A stretch of 34,219 bases of DNA, from contig RXKF01000085.1 in NCBI GenBank assembly GCA_003963235.1, positions 1 to 34,219 on the forward strand, given 5' to 3'. The position numbers and the translations under genes are program-made. Below the pieces are notes generated by a model. The model was not told the origin of the DNA. It was given only the letters and a program-made list of their open reading frames with translations, and did no database searches. The number at the start of each line of letters is the position of its first letter. Within the stretch, counting starts at the first letter, position 1. This document shows, in pieces, positions 8,899 through 18,890 of the stretch. This DNA comes from Rickettsiales bacterium (GTDB lineage: Bacteria > Pseudomonadota > Alphaproteobacteria > Rickettsiales > Rickettsiaceae).

Positions 8899-10698
8899 CT
8901 ATAATTTGCTTCGAATAGAAGGTGAAAGCATAATGTTAAGCTCGCGCAACTGTTTTTCACTAACATTATTTGGTGCACGCATTAATAAATCCTCAGCTTG
9001 CTGATTCATTGGAAATGCTATTACTTCTCGAATGTTCACAGTGTCAGCAATCAACATCAGCATACGGTCAATTCCAGGTGCAACACCACCATGAGGAGGC
9101 GCGCCAAATTTAAACGCGCTGATCATTCCTCCAAATTCTTTATCAACATCCTCTCGACTATAACCAACAATTTCAAAGGCTTTATACATAAGTTCAGGAT
9201 TGTGGTTTCTGATAGCGCCACTTGATAGCTCAATGCCATTACAGACAATATCATATTGAAAAGCCTTGATGTTCAGTAATTCTTCTTGAGATTTAGCATT
9301 ATTTAGGGCTTCAAAACCGCCTTGAGGCATTGAAAATGGATTATGATTAAAATCAATACGCTTAGTTTCTTCATTCATTTCATAGAATGGGAAATCAACG
9401 ATCCAACAAAACTCAAAACTATTTTTATCAATTAATTCAAGCTCAGTACCAATTTTAGTTCTAACTTTACCAGCAATTTTGACTGCATCGTTTTTATCAG
9501 CGCATGAAAAGAATACAGAATCTTCGTCACTCAAGTTTGCAGCTAATTTAAGCGCTGTTAATTGATCATCTGTTAAAAATTTAGCAATAGGACCCTTTGC
9601 ACCTTCTTCTTTTGTAAATTGAATATAGCCCAAGCCACCAGCTCCTTCGCTGATTGCGTATTTAATCATGTCATCAAAGAACTTACGGGATTTAGAGCCA
9701 GAATTTGGCGCAGGAATAGCACGCACAATTTTGCCTTTTTTAATCGAATCACTAAATAGAGTGAATCCAGAATCCTTGAATATATCAGTTACATCAACAA
9801 TTTCGATTGGGTTACGAAGATCTGGCTTATCATTACCATATTTATACATAGATTCATCGTAAGAGATGCGAGCAAAAGGTGGCTTTGATACTTTTTTATT
9901 ACTAAATTTACTAAATGTTTCATACATTACTGGTTCAATTGTCGCAAAAATATCATCTTGAGTAACAAATGACATTTCAATATCAAGTTGATAAAATTCA
10001 CCAGGTGATCTGTCTGCTCTTGCATCTTCATCTCTAAAACATGGTGCTATTTGAAAATATCTATCAAATGATGACATCATCAATAATTGCTTAAATTGTT
10101 GTGGAGCTTGAGGCAAAGCATAGAATTTTCCTGGATGTAGCCTACTTGGAACAAGAAAATCGCGAGCACCTTCAGGTGAGCTTGCAGTTAATATTGGCGT
10201 TTGAAATTCAGTAAAACCAAGCTCAATCATTTTTGTGCGCAGGAAAGAAATTACTTTTGATCTAAGCATGATATTATTATGTAATTTCTCACGACGTAAA
10301 TCTAGAAATCTATATTTTAATCTTAAATCCTCAGGATAATCTTGATCTGAATTAACTACCACTGGGAGTGTGTCAGCAGCAGATTCTATTGTGTATGTGT
10401 CAACATCAATTTCAATTGCGCCAGTGTTCATAGACTCGTTAATGGCCTCAGCAGCGCGAGCCACAACAGTTCCCTCAACAGTAATTACGCTTTCATAGCG
10501 TAAGTAACTGGCTTGATCTTTTAAACTTAAATTTTTATCAGTAAAAACTAATTGCGTTATTCCGTAATGATCTCTAAGATCTATGAATAATAAATTACCG
10601 TGATCGCGACGCCTATGCACCCATCCCGATAGTTTAATTTTTTGACCAACGTGCTCTTTATTTAGCTCATTACAATTATGAGTTCTGAATTTATGCAT
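8899..10698 (-). CDS. aspS: Aspartyl-tRNA synthetase, probably non-discriminating (Asp/Asn)
   Basis: Charges tRNA-Asp, and probably tRNA-Asn for later amidation. This is a 599-residue class II synthetase of bacterial type: an N-terminal OB-fold anticodon domain (about 1-110, with [11 protein letters not shown] at 25-35), then the catalytic core with [23 protein letters not shown], motif 2 [15 protein letters not shown] and motif 3 [10 protein letters not shown], plus a GAD insertion domain in the middle. H33 in RRRDHG is the residue associated with non-discriminating AspRS, where discriminating enzymes such as that of E. coli have Leu; a GatCAB amidotransferase would then be needed (not in this window). 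The ATG is at 10696-10698. It is divergent from rnd across 81 bases that must hold both promoters, and converges on the kinase gene with a hairpin between them. Confidence 0.97.
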   Translation of the reverse strand: MHKFRTHNCNELNKEHVGQKIKLSGWVHRRRDHGNLLFIDLRDHYGITQLVFTDKNLSLKDQASYLRYESVITVEGTVVARAAEAINESMNTGAIEIDVDTYTIESAADTLPVVVNSDQDYPEDLRLKYRFLDLRREKLHNNIMLRSKVISFLRTKMIELGFTEFQTPILTASSPEGARDFLVPSRLHPGKFYALPQAPQQFKQLLMMSSFDRYFQIAPCFRDEDARADRSPGEFYQLDIEMSFVTQDDIFATIEPVMYETFSKFSNKKVSKPPFARISYDESMYKYGNDKPDLRNPIEIVDVTDIFKDSGFTLFSDSIKKGKIVRAIPAPNSGSKSRKFFDDMIKYAISEGAGGLGYIQFTKEEGAKGPIAKFLTDDQLTALKLAANLSDEDSVFFSCADKNDAVKIAGKVRTKIGTELELIDKNSFEFCWIVDFPFYEMNEETKRIDFNHNPFSMPQGGFEALNNAKSQEELLNIKAFQYDIVCNGIELSSGAIRNHNPELMYKAFEIVGYSREDVDKEFGGMISAFKFGAPPHGGVAPGIDRMLMLIADTVNIREVIAFPMNQQAEDLLMRAPNNVSEKQLRELNIMLSPSIRSKL

Positions 10699-10779
10699 AT
10701 ATTTTAAAAACTTTAGTTATATTTTTTTGAAACAATAAATTTATATAGAAAATAACCACTTTTAGCAAACAAAAAACTT

Positions 10780-11646
10780 ATGCGCATAATAGATAATCAG
10801 AAAGAATTTGACCAACTCTGCTTAGACTTAGAAAAAGAATCGATCATTTTCATGGATACAGAATTTTGTAGAAGAAAAACTTATTATGCAATATTGAGTA
10901 TAATACAGATTGCGACATTAAATCAAAAAATAGTAATTGATGTTTTATCTGGAATAAAAATTGATGGTCTCAAAAATATATTGATCGATAAAAAAATTTG
11001 TAAAGTTTTTCATGCTCCGGATCAAGATTTTGATATTTTATTGCATATATTTGGAAAATTACCTGTAAATGTATTTGACACGCAAATTGCAGCTGGTGTA
11101 ATTGGTCTTGAAGAGGTGATGGGATATGGTCGCTTATGTAAAGCGATTTTGAATATTAACCTTGATAAATCTCTGCAAAAAGCAGACTGGTTAGAGCGTC
11201 CGTTATCTAAAGAATTATTAAAATACGCAATTAAAGATGTTGAATATTTAATTCCATTACATCGTGAGCTTTCAAAAGAAATTGATAGCCGCAACTTATG
11301 GGACACCTATAAAACCAGAAGTGATAAATTATCAGATCCAGCAACTTATAAAATAAATTTAGAAAAAATTATTAAAAGAGTTGGCGTGCAAGATAGATCT
11401 AAGGAATTCAAGGAAAGATTTTGTCATCTTATAATGTTTAGAGAAAATGTAGCGCAGACCATAGATCTTCCACGTGGCTATTGCGCCAGTGATTATCAAT
11501 TAATAGAGTTATGTGAAAAATTACCAATAAATGATGATGATTTATCTAAATTAAATATATATCAATTGCCAATTGCAAAAAAAATATTTAAGAATAAGTT
11601 GTTTGAGTTATGTTTAGGCTTAAGAGAAGCGGCAAAAATTAACTAG
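10780..11646 (+). CDS. rnd: Ribonuclease D
   Basis: 3'-5' exoribonuclease of the DEDDy family, acting in tRNA 3' maturation. Residues: Exo I D26-x-E28 (FMDTEF), Exo II D83 (HAPDQDFDIL), Exo III Y149 and D153 (YAIKDVEYL), plus ADWLERPLS at 135-143, the usual spacer motif before Exo III. The C-terminal 80-90 residues correspond to a single HRDC-like helical region; the total of 288 residues is short compared with the about 375 of E. coli, which has two HRDC repeats, but common in alphaproteobacteria. ATG at 10780; no strong Shine-Dalgarno. Divergent from aspS. The next plus-strand gene starts 92 bases downstream and carries its own ribosome site, so it may be a separate transcription unit. Confidence 0.93.
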   Translation: MRIIDNQKEFDQLCLDLEKESIIFMDTEFCRRKTYYAILSIIQIATLNQKIVIDVLSGIKIDGLKNILIDKKICKVFHAPDQDFDILLHIFGKLPVNVFDTQIAAGVIGLEEVMGYGRLCKAILNINLDKSLQKADWLERPLSKELLKYAIKDVEYLIPLHRELSKEIDSRNLWDTYKTRSDKLSDPATYKINLEKIIKRVGVQDRSKEFKERFCHLIMFRENVAQTIDLPRGYCASDYQLIELCEKLPINDDDLSKLNIYQLPIAKKIFKNKLFELCLGLREAAKIN

Positions 11647-11737
11647 CTATATAATTAAATTTGCAAAATTATATTAATATTAGTTGTCAAACGTTAGATA
11701 AATGTTTATTTTTAAATTCTCGGGATAATAATTTTTT

Positions 11738-12244
11738 GTGAACTATATGAATCTTATCGTTAAAATTATACTGTGCGTTGTTATATTTAATCAAGTAACC
11801 TTTGCATCTGATTACCCTAAATCCTCGCTTGAGCGAGAGATGGACGAAATGGGGTCTGTAGTGGGAGGAGAAGGTCTTGTATTTAGACCTAATAAACAAA
11901 AAAGTACTGCCACACGAGCAAAAGTCGGTAATATTAATAAGTATTTGTTTGATGCAGCTATTGAAGTTTTAAAATTTGCACCTTTAGCATCGGCTGACAG
12001 TAAAAGTGGTACTGTCATCACTGATTGGTACAATCCACAAGGACAAAAAAATGTACAGCATAAGGTAATTGTTTACATTAAAGATGAGGTGATTACGCCA
12101 GAAGGCTTAGAAGTTGTAGCGTTTGAACGTAAAAAAGTAAAAAATGAATGGTCTGAGAATAATAAGTCGGAAGCTGTTTCTAGTGTGTTAGAAGAAAAAA
12201 TTATTATTAAAGCAAGAAATTTATACTTGCAATCCTCAAGATAA
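11738..12244 (+). CDS. DUF3576-family exported protein
   Basis: 168 residues with an N-terminal signal peptide (hydrophobic 6-22, likely cleavage after TFA before SDYP; no lipobox Cys). The core NKYLFDAAIEVLKFAPLASAD (about 67-87) followed by GTVITDWYNPQG and a KVIVYI strand matches what I know of the alphaproteobacterial DUF3576 family, which has no established function and is often found just upstream of leuS, as here. The GTG at 11738 is preferred over the ATG at 11747 because GGGA (11722-11725) is 12 bases before it, though the ATG is possible. It is the first gene of a tightly packed run with leuS, a pseudouridine synthase gene, rsmD and radA; only 9 bases separate it from leuS. A role in the cell envelope is suggested by the signal peptide only. 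Confidence 0.85.
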   Translation: MNYMNLIVKIILCVVIFNQVTFASDYPKSSLEREMDEMGSVVGGEGLVFRPNKQKSTATRAKVGNINKYLFDAAIEVLKFAPLASADSKSGTVITDWYNPQGQKNVQHKVIVYIKDEVITPEGLEVVAFERKKVKNEWSENNKSEAVSSVLEEKIIIKARNLYLQSSR

Positions 12245-12253
12245 GAAATACAA

Positions 12254-14776
12254 ATGAATAGCATTGACATTGAAAAGAAATGGCAACAAATATGGGCCAA
12301 TGATAAAGCTTTTGCTACATCCGATGATTATAGTAAAAAAAAATATTATGTACTGGAAATGTTTCCCTATCCATCAGGGAAATGTCATGTTGGTCATTTA
12401 AGAAATTATACCATTGGTGATGTAATTGCTCGTTATTTCCGTCTAAATTCTTACAATGTGTTATATCCAATGGGTTGGGATGCATTTGGTCTTCCAGCTG
12501 AAAATGCTGCAATAAAAAATAATACGCATCCAGGTGACTGGACTTATGCAAATATTGACACAATGCGTGATCAATTAAAAAATGTTGGTCTGTCTTATGA
12601 TTGGAGCAGGGAATTAGCCAGTTGTTCTCCTGACTACTATAAACACGAACAGCAATTTTTTTTAGATCTTTATAATAATGGTCTAGTCTATCAAAAAGAA
12701 TCTTTAGTAAATTGGGATCCTATTGATAATACAGTGTTAGCGAATGAGCAAGTAGTAGACGGAAGAGGGTGGAGATCTGGCGCTATTGTAGAAAAAAGAA
12801 ATTTAACTCAATGGTTTTTAAAAATCACTGATTATGCAGAAGAGTTACTAGAAGATATTGATAAATTAACTCATTGGCCAGAAAATGTTCGCTTAATGCA
12901 AAAAAATTGGATTGGAAAATCTGAAGGATTACGTTTTCATTTTGCGATCAAAGATCTTGAGACAAAAATAGAAGTTTTTACAACTAAGCCAGAAGTGATA
13001 TTTGGTGCTAAATTTGTAGCAATTGCCTATAATCATCCTCTTTTGCAAGAGATTACAATTACTGAAGAAATGGCGGCTTTTATAACCAAATGTGCGCAGA
13101 ATTCTACTTCGGAATCTGTAATTGAAAAAGCAGAAAAAGAATGTGTATATACAGGTTTATATGCAATTCATCCATTTGATACCGAAATAAAAATACCCGT
13201 CATTATAGCTAATTTTGTCCTAATGGAGTATGGAACTGGTGCTGTTTATGGTTGCCCTGCACATGATGTGCGAGATTTTGAACTAATTCAAACTATTGAT
13301 GGACTTGGTTTGTTGCAAACAGTTCATACAGACAAGCAAGAAATTGACTTAAGCAAACAGGCATATATATATGCAGATGATGATATCATGATCAATTCTG
13401 ATTTTTTGAATGGAATGACTGCTATAGAGGCTCGAGTTGCTGTAATTAATAAAATTGAAGAACTTGGCATTGGTAAGCGTGAAATTAATTTCAGGCTTCG
13501 TGATTGGGGAGTATCTCGCCAACGCTACTGGGGATGTCCTATACCAATTATTCATTGTAAATTTTGTGGCGTAGTCCCTGTGCCTAGTGAGGATTTACCT
13601 GTTGAGTTACCGCAAGATATTAATTTTGATAAGCTTGGCAATCCACTGGATCATCATCCAACATGGAAATATGTTAACTGTCCGAAATGTCAATCTGAAG
13701 CTATTCGTGAAACTGATACTTTAGATACATTCTTTGAATCTTCATGGTATTTCACCAGATTTTGCAATAACAAAGCGGATACAATGACTGATAAAGAGGC
13801 TTGTGATTATTGGTTGCCAGTTGATCAATATATTGGTGGAGTTGAGCATGCAATATTGCATCTCTTATATGCACGCTTTTTTACTAAAATGATGTCTGAC
13901 ACTGGTCACTTGAATAACTTGCGTGAGCCATTTAAGAAATTATTGACGCAAGGTATGGTTTTGCATGCTACTTACAAAGATGTTTTTGGTAATTTTGTCC
14001 ATCCTGATGATGTCGTGAATCAAGGTGAAAAATTAGTTCATGCTCAGACTGGAGTTGAGTTGATTAAAGGCAAAATTGAAAAAATGAGTAAATCAAAGCT
14101 AAATGTTATTAATTTAGATACGATGTTAAAAACTCATGGAGCTGACTGTATTCGTATGTTTGCTCTATCTGATAGCCCTGTTGAAAAAGATTTTGAATGG
14201 TCAGCTGCTGGTATTGATGGTTGCCAGAAATTTATTAACAGATTAGAAAATATTGTAGAGAAAGTTCTAACTTTAGAAAATAAGCAAAATAGTAACAGTA
14301 AGCTTTCATCTTTAACACATGCAACCATTAAAAATGTGACAGATGATATTAAGAATTTCAGACTTAATAAAGCGATTGCTAGAATTAGAGAATTATTCAA
14401 TGCTTTGAATGAAGAAGTTCAACGCGAGCAATATGATCAAGAAAACGTAATTGAAGCAATCAAAATTATTATATTGCTGCTAAATCCATTTATTCCACAT
14501 ATTACTGAAGAATTATGGCAAATTCTTGGCAATGATACGCCTATTTATAAGTTGAGTTGGCCAAAATATGATGAGTCAAAACTAAAATCGGATAGCTATT
14601 TATTAGCAATTCAAGTTAATGGTAAATTAAAAACAACTCATGAATTTGCTTCGCATGTTTCAGAAGAAGAAATCAGAAACACAGTACTAGAAATTCCGGC
14701 AATTGCTAAACATATTGGTGATCAGATTAAGAAAATAATTATTGTCCCACGTAAAATTATCAATATTGTTACATGA
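12254..14776 (+). CDS. leuS: Leucyl-tRNA synthetase
   Basis: Class I synthetase of 840 residues, charging tRNA-Leu. The HIGH-equivalent is CHVGH (44-48) in [19 protein letters not shown], and KMSKS is at 610-614. A zinc-ribbon-like insert has HCKFCG and CPKC. The CP1 editing domain is present (about 220-420), with [15 protein letters not shown] at 327-341. Its threonine-rich loop reads TTKPEVIFG (243-251) where most bacterial enzymes have TTRPDTxFG, so the position equal to E. coli T252 is Val. The C-terminal anticodon-binding helices and LeuRS tail end at [12 protein letters not shown]. The stop overlaps the next start (ATGA at 14773-14776), so translation is probably coupled. The gene follows the DUF3576 gene by 9 bases. 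Confidence 0.97.
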   Translation: MNSIDIEKKWQQIWANDKAFATSDDYSKKKYYVLEMFPYPSGKCHVGHLRNYTIGDVIARYFRLNSYNVLYPMGWDAFGLPAENAAIKNNTHPGDWTYANIDTMRDQLKNVGLSYDWSRELASCSPDYYKHEQQFFLDLYNNGLVYQKESLVNWDPIDNTVLANEQVVDGRGWRSGAIVEKRNLTQWFLKITDYAEELLEDIDKLTHWPENVRLMQKNWIGKSEGLRFHFAIKDLETKIEVFTTKPEVIFGAKFVAIAYNHPLLQEITITEEMAAFITKCAQNSTSESVIEKAEKECVYTGLYAIHPFDTEIKIPVIIANFVLMEYGTGAVYGCPAHDVRDFELIQTIDGLGLLQTVHTDKQEIDLSKQAYIYADDDIMINSDFLNGMTAIEARVAVINKIEELGIGKREINFRLRDWGVSRQRYWGCPIPIIHCKFCGVVPVPSEDLPVELPQDINFDKLGNPLDHHPTWKYVNCPKCQSEAIRETDTLDTFFESSWYFTRFCNNKADTMTDKEACDYWLPVDQYIGGVEHAILHLLYARFFTKMMSDTGHLNNLREPFKKLLTQGMVLHATYKDVFGNFVHPDDVVNQGEKLVHAQTGVELIKGKIEKMSKSKLNVINLDTMLKTHGADCIRMFALSDSPVEKDFEWSAAGIDGCQKFINRLENIVEKVLTLENKQNSNSKLSSLTHATIKNVTDDIKNFRLNKAIARIRELFNALNEEVQREQYDQENVIEAIKIIILLLNPFIPHITEELWQILGNDTPIYKLSWPKYDESKLKSDSYLLAIQVNGKLKTTHEFASHVSEEEIRNTVLEIPAIAKHIGDQIKKIIIVPRKIINIVT

Positions 14777-15462
14777 GAATAGCAAAATTTATTGCTCATT
14801 GTGGTGTGTGTTCAAGACGTGATGCTGAAAAATTAATAGAAGATCGCAAAGTCTCTGTTGATGGCATTATTATTGATAAACCAGCTCTTAATGTTAGCAT
14901 TGATAATATTATAGAAGTAAATGGGAAAAAAGTTGAACTCATTGATTTGCCAAAATTATGGATTTATTATAAACCAGTTGGATTAATCACCACGCATAAC
15001 GACCCTCAAGGAAGGCAAACAGTTTTTGATGATCTTGAAGGAAGATTGCCTCGTGTGATTTCGATTGGTCGCTTGGATGTTAATAGCGAAGGTCTATTAT
15101 TATTAACTAATTCAGGAACTGTGGCGAGATTTTTTGAAAATCCAGTAAATCAGATTGAGCGCACATATAAGGTTCGAGTATTCGGTGGTGGTAGACCAAT
15201 TGAATTTTATAATAAAAAAATTGAAATAGATGGAATTATATATAAGCCAAAATCTATAAGACAAACTCAAAAAACTAATATGAATTCTTGGTATGAAGTT
15301 ATTTTAACCGAGGGTAAAAATCGTGAAATTCGTAAAATTTTTGAATATTTTGGTTTTGAGGTCAATAGATTGATACGCACAGATTTTGGTAAGTATAGTT
15401 TAGGGAAATTAAAGCCAGGACAATTTAAGGAAGTTAAGTTAGATGAAAATTATAGCAGGTAA
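14773..15462 (+). CDS. rluB: RsuA/RluB-family 23S rRNA pseudouridine synthase
   Basis: Converts a specific rRNA uridine to pseudouridine. 229 residues: an N-terminal S4 RNA-binding domain ([20 protein letters not shown], 1-20, and VSVDG), then the RsuA/RluB catalytic domain with [15 protein letters not shown] (67-81) and the active-site Asp in [15 protein letters not shown] (D102), and the final [14 protein letters not shown] and [10 protein letters not shown] motifs. By length and motif spelling it fits the RluB-type enzyme (U2605) common in alphaproteobacteria, but RluE, RluF or RsuA specificity cannot be excluded from sequence alone. The start overlaps the leuS stop by 4 bases, and its 3' end overlaps rsmD by 20 bases; all three are likely co-translated. 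Confidence 0.9.
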   Translation: MRIAKFIAHCGVCSRRDAEKLIEDRKVSVDGIIIDKPALNVSIDNIIEVNGKKVELIDLPKLWIYYKPVGLITTHNDPQGRQTVFDDLEGRLPRVISIGRLDVNSEGLLLLTNSGTVARFFENPVNQIERTYKVRVFGGGRPIEFYNKKIEIDGIIYKPKSIRQTQKTNMNSWYEVILTEGKNREIRKIFEYFGFEVNRLIRTDFGKYSLGKLKPGQFKEVKLDENYSR

Positions 15463-16000
15463 ATTTAAAAATAGAGTTATTCCAACTTTAAAAAATTCTG
15501 ATTATCGTCCTTCTACTGCAAAATTTCGTGAAGCATTATTCAGCATTCTTTCATCAGGACAATTTCAGGATGATCAGCTCATTGAGAACTCCAAGGTGCT
15601 TGATCTTTTTGCTGGTACTGGCTCACTTTCGCTTGAAGCATTATCTCGTGGAAGTCAAAATATTACTTTAATTGATAATAATAAAGAAGCGCTTGATTTG
15701 GTCAATCAATTTGTGCAAAAAATTAATTGCCAAGATAATGTAAAAACTATTGTGGTAGATGCTACTAATTTACCGCGCACCAGTCAAAAATACTCTTTAG
15801 TATTTATGGATCCACCTTATCATAAAGATTATGTAGCTAAAACTTTGGCGAGTTTAGACAAAAATGAGTGGCTTGAAGTGGGGGCTGTTATTGCAATTGA
15901 GATGAGCAAATACGATAAAATAAATTTTACTGATAAGTTTGAATTACTCAAAGAAAAGCTATATGGTAATAATAGATTATTAATTTTAAAATATGAGTAA
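15443..16000 (+). CDS. rsmD: 16S rRNA m2G966 methyltransferase RsmD
   Basis: SAM-dependent methyltransferase acting on 16S rRNA guanine 966 (E. coli numbering). 185 residues, the normal family length. Visible: N-terminal [13 protein letters not shown], the family motif RPSTAKFREALFSIL (22-36), SAM-binding motif I DLFAGTGSLSLEALSRG (54-70), acidic residue in LIDNN, VDATNL, and catalytic DPPY at 123-126. It starts inside the 3' end of the rluB-type gene (20-base overlap) and ends inside the start of radA (8-base overlap), so it is part of the same transcript. The alternative of another RlmI/RsmD-like enzyme is unlikely, given the N-terminal motif. Confidence 0.95.
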   Translation: MKIIAGKFKNRVIPTLKNSDYRPSTAKFREALFSILSSGQFQDDQLIENSKVLDLFAGTGSLSLEALSRGSQNITLIDNNKEALDLVNQFVQKINCQDNVKTIVVDATNLPRTSQKYSLVFMDPPYHKDYVAKTLASLDKNEWLEVGAVIAIEMSKYDKINFTDKFELLKEKLYGNNRLLILKYE

Positions 16001-17333
16001 AAATAAAAGTCAATTTTCATGTTCAAATTGTGGTAGCATCAGCAGCAAATGGATGGGACAATGCTCTGATTGTTTAGAGTGGGGAACTATTTCAGAAGAT
16101 ATAGTGTCTGCCAGTAAAATTGTTATTCCAAAAATAGGTAATGCTCAAAATATTGAATATTTAACGGGTGATTTAGAGCAAACAACTCGGACAAAAACAC
16201 CAATCGAGGAATTAAATCGAGTTTTAGGAGGTGGTTTAGTTGCTGGAGCTGCAATATTAATAGGCGGTGATCCTGGAATTGGTAAATCTACATTATTGCT
16301 TCAGCTTTGCACGAGCCTATCTAATTCAAATTTTGGCTGTTTATATGTAACTGGCGAGGAATCAATTAATCAAATCAAATTAAGGGCACAAAGGCTTGGT
16401 ATTGCTGATAATAAAACTGGTTTGCTTGCAGCTACTAATGTTGAAGATATAATTTCTACTATTGATAAAAATAAAAAACAGCTTAATCTTATAATTATTG
16501 ATTCTATTCAGACGATAGCATCAAGTGAATTCTCGTCTGCGCCAGGGACCGTCTCGCAAATTCGAGCATGCGCTCATCAATTAATTAGTTATGCAAAACA
16601 GAATAATATTACATTACTAATTGCGTGTCATGTTAATAAAGATGGACAATTAGCTGGTCCTAAAGTTCTTGAACATATGGTTGATACGGTTCTTTATTTT
16701 GAGGGCGAGCAGAATAATCATTTCCGAATACTTCGCTCAATGAAAAATCGTTTTGGTGCTGTTAATGAGATTGGTGTATTTGAAATGACATCAACAGGGC
16801 TAGCAGAAATATCAAATCCATCTGAATTATTTCTAATGGAGCGTGAAAATAATGTCAGTGGTAGTGCTGTTTTTGCAGGGATTGAAGGATCCAGGCCCTT
16901 ACTAATCGAAATCCAAGCTTTGATTGCTCCAACCAATATGGCAACGCCTCGTAGATCAGTTGTCGGCTGGGATAATAACCGCCTTTCAATGATTATTGCG
17001 GTTTTAGGAGTGAGGTTTGGCCTTAATTTATCCTCACATGAAGTATATTTGAGTGTAGCGGGAGGCTTGCGTGTTACTGAGCCTGCAGCAGATTTAGCTG
17101 TAGCTGCAGCATTAATTTCAGCGGCGAGTAATGTTCCTTTGCCAAAAAATAGCATTTTCTTTGGTGAAGTTGGTTTATCTGGGGAAGTGCGCAAAGTTGC
17201 TCAAACAGAAGCACGAATTAAGGAAGCTACTAAACTTGGATTTTTAGAAATGTATTGTTCTTCTAAACTAAAAATTGAATCTATTCGTCCAATTATGCAT
17301 CTTAAGCAATTAAAAAGTTTTATAATGAACTAG
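15993..17333 (+). CDS. radA: DNA repair protein RadA
   Basis: RecA-like branch-migration ATPase in homologous recombination. 446 residues, full length. An N-terminal zinc finger has C10, C13, C24 and C27; Walker A GDPGIGKST is at 92-100; the RadA-specific KNRFG motif is at 251-255, followed by GAVNEIGVFEM; and a C-terminal Lon-protease-like domain (about 285-446) contains PRRSVVGWDNNRLSM and VAGGLRVTEPAADLAVAAAL. The C-terminus is slightly short compared with E. coli. Its start overlaps rsmD by 8 bases with no clear Shine-Dalgarno, consistent with translational coupling. It is the last gene of the run; a 144-base spacer with the cydA promoter region follows, and no strong terminator was seen there. 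Confidence 0.96.
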   Translation: MSKNKSQFSCSNCGSISSKWMGQCSDCLEWGTISEDIVSASKIVIPKIGNAQNIEYLTGDLEQTTRTKTPIEELNRVLGGGLVAGAAILIGGDPGIGKSTLLLQLCTSLSNSNFGCLYVTGEESINQIKLRAQRLGIADNKTGLLAATNVEDIISTIDKNKKQLNLIIIDSIQTIASSEFSSAPGTVSQIRACAHQLISYAKQNNITLLIACHVNKDGQLAGPKVLEHMVDTVLYFEGEQNNHFRILRSMKNRFGAVNEIGVFEMTSTGLAEISNPSELFLMERENNVSGSAVFAGIEGSRPLLIEIQALIAPTNMATPRRSVVGWDNNRLSMIIAVLGVRFGLNLSSHEVYLSVAGGLRVTEPAADLAVAAALISAASNVPLPKNSIFFGEVGLSGEVRKVAQTEARIKEATKLGFLEMYCSSKLKIESIRPIMHLKQLKSFIMN

Positions 17334-17396
17334 GTTTACTACATTATTTTATATAGCTAAATATTAACTTCTTATAAGAATAATTCTATCTAATTT

Positions 17397-17411
17397 ACGC
17401 TAGTTTAGCGT
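17397..17411. promoter_or_regulatory. Inverted repeat just upstream of the cydA promoter
   Basis: ACGCTA, GTT, TAGCGT: a perfect 6-bp inverted repeat ending 6 bases before the putative -35 hexamer of cydA. The position suits an activator or repressor site controlling a terminal oxidase operon. It does not match the FNR consensus (TTGAT-N4-ATCAA). It could also be a weak hairpin at the end of the radA transcript. Confidence 0.35.
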
Positions 17412-17417
17412 GAAATA

Positions 17418-17447
17418 TGGACAAGTAAACATTGCTTATGTTATAGT
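17418..17447 (+). promoter_or_regulatory. Putative sigma-70 promoter of cydAB
   Basis: -35 TGGACA (17418-17423, 5 of 6 consensus), 18-base spacer, -10 TATAGT (17442-17447, 5 of 6). Transcription would start near 17454, about 24 bases before the cydA ATG. It is the best promoter-like pair I see in this 144-base gap. Confidence 0.5.
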
Positions 17448-17477
17448 ACTTAATTATTAATTCTATTTATACTTAAT

Positions 17478-18890
17478 ATGGAAGATTTTATTCAACTAGA
17501 TCCTATTTTACTTGCGCGCATTCAGTTTGCATTCACTATAAGTTTTCACATTATTTTTCCAGCAATTACTATAGGATTAGCAAGTTTTCTTGCTGTAGTA
17601 GAATGGAGATGGATGGTTACAAAAAATCATTTATTTCAAGACATTTATAAATTTTGGGTTAAAATATTTGCTGTAACATTTGGCATGGGTGTTGTGTCTG
17701 GTATTGTGATGTCATATGAATTTGGCACAAATTGGTCTGTTTTTTCTTATAAAACAGCAAATGTTCTAGGTCCACTGTTAGGTTTTGAAGTATTGACAGC
17801 CTTTTTTCTAGAGGCTTCTTTTTTAGGAATTATGTTATTTGGATGGGGGCGTGTAAGCAAAAGGATGCATTTCACTTCAACATGTATTGTCGCAATTGGA
17901 ACACTGATTTCTGCGTTTTGGATTTTAGCTGCTAATAGTTGGATGCAAACTCCTCAAGGTTTTGTTGTCGGAGCAGATGGTCGTTTATTTCCAACTAATT
18001 GGATAGAGATTATTTTTAATCCATCTTTTCCATATCGACTTGTACATATGATAACGGCAGCTTATCTTACTACAGCGTTTTTTGTAGGAGGAATAGGAGC
18101 ATTTTACTTATTAAAAAATAAGTTTATTTCACAATCTCGCATTATGTTGGGCATGGCTGTCATGATGGCTGCATTTGTTGCCCCTGCGCAGCTCTTAATT
18201 GGGCATGAACATGGTAATAATACTATGCGTTATCAACCTCTGAAAGTAGCGGCAATGGAAGGAAATTGGGATCATAGAAATAATGCTCCTTTATTTCTTT
18301 TTGGTATACCTAATCAGGAGAAAGAAACAATGGAATATGGCATTACAATTCCTGGAGGAGCGAGTTGGGTGCTAACTGGTGATGTAAATGGTGTCATTCC
18401 AGCTCTGAAAGATTTTCCGAAAGAAGATAGGCCTCCAGTTATATGGGTTTTTTGGAGTTTTCGTATCATGGTCGGTATAGGTATAATAATGATTGCGATT
18501 GGAATCGTCAGTGGTGTGCAATATATTCGAAAGCAGTTATTTACAAGCAAACTGCTTCATATATGGTGGGTTGCAATGATACCCAGTGGTTTTATTGCAA
18601 TTTTAGCAGGCTGGTTTGTAACAGAAATAGGTAGACAACCTTGGGTAGCATATGGAGTTATTAGAACGGCTCAATCTGTTTCTCCATCGATTACAGGCCC
18701 ACAGGTAGCTTGGTCATTAATGGCATTTATTGTAATGTATATTTTCATTTTTAGTGCTGGAGTTTATTATATTATTAAATTAATAAAAAAGGGATTTTCT
18801 GAATTCGTAGACGATGATCAGTATTATAAACACAGTTTAGAAGCTTCTATTGTAGAATCAATAGTAAAAAAAGGAGAAGCAGATGTTTGA
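17478..18890 (+). CDS. cydA: Cytochrome bd ubiquinol oxidase subunit I (CioA-like, short Q-loop)
   Basis: Quinol-oxidising, haem-carrying subunit of a bd-type terminal oxidase in the inner membrane; reduces O2 to water without proton pumping. 470 residues with about nine membrane helices. Haem ligands by alignment: H24 (SFHIIFP, b595), H190 (RLVHMITAAYL, b558) and M331 (WSFRIMVGIG, b558). E104 and E112 lie in the LGFEVLTAFFLEASF helix near haem d/b595, and GRQPW is at 385-389. The region between the H190 helix and M331 is short compared with the E. coli enzyme (522 residues), placing it with the CioA-type, often cyanide-tolerant, group; this is an inference from length. cydB overlaps by 8 bases. 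Confidence 0.95.
   Translation: MEDFIQLDPILLARIQFAFTISFHIIFPAITIGLASFLAVVEWRWMVTKNHLFQDIYKFWVKIFAVTFGMGVVSGIVMSYEFGTNWSVFSYKTANVLGPLLGFEVLTAFFLEASFLGIMLFGWGRVSKRMHFTSTCIVAIGTLISAFWILAANSWMQTPQGFVVGADGRLFPTNWIEIIFNPSFPYRLVHMITAAYLTTAFFVGGIGAFYLLKNKFISQSRIMLGMAVMMAAFVAPAQLLIGHEHGNNTMRYQPLKVAAMEGNWDHRNNAPLFLFGIPNQEKETMEYGITIPGGASWVLTGDVNGVIPALKDFPKEDRPPVIWVFWSFRIMVGIGIIMIAIGIVSGVQYIRKQLFTSKLLHIWWVAMIPSGFIAILAGWFVTEIGRQPWVAYGVIRTAQSVSPSITGPQVAWSLMAFIVMYIFIFSAGVYYIIKLIKKGFSEFVDDDQYYKHSLEASIVESIVKKGEADV

Noticed and set aside
17450-17476. CtrA binding site (TTAA-N7-TTAA) before cydA
   Set aside because: Several TTAA words occur, but none are at the 7-base spacing; in AT-rich sequence they are expected by chance.
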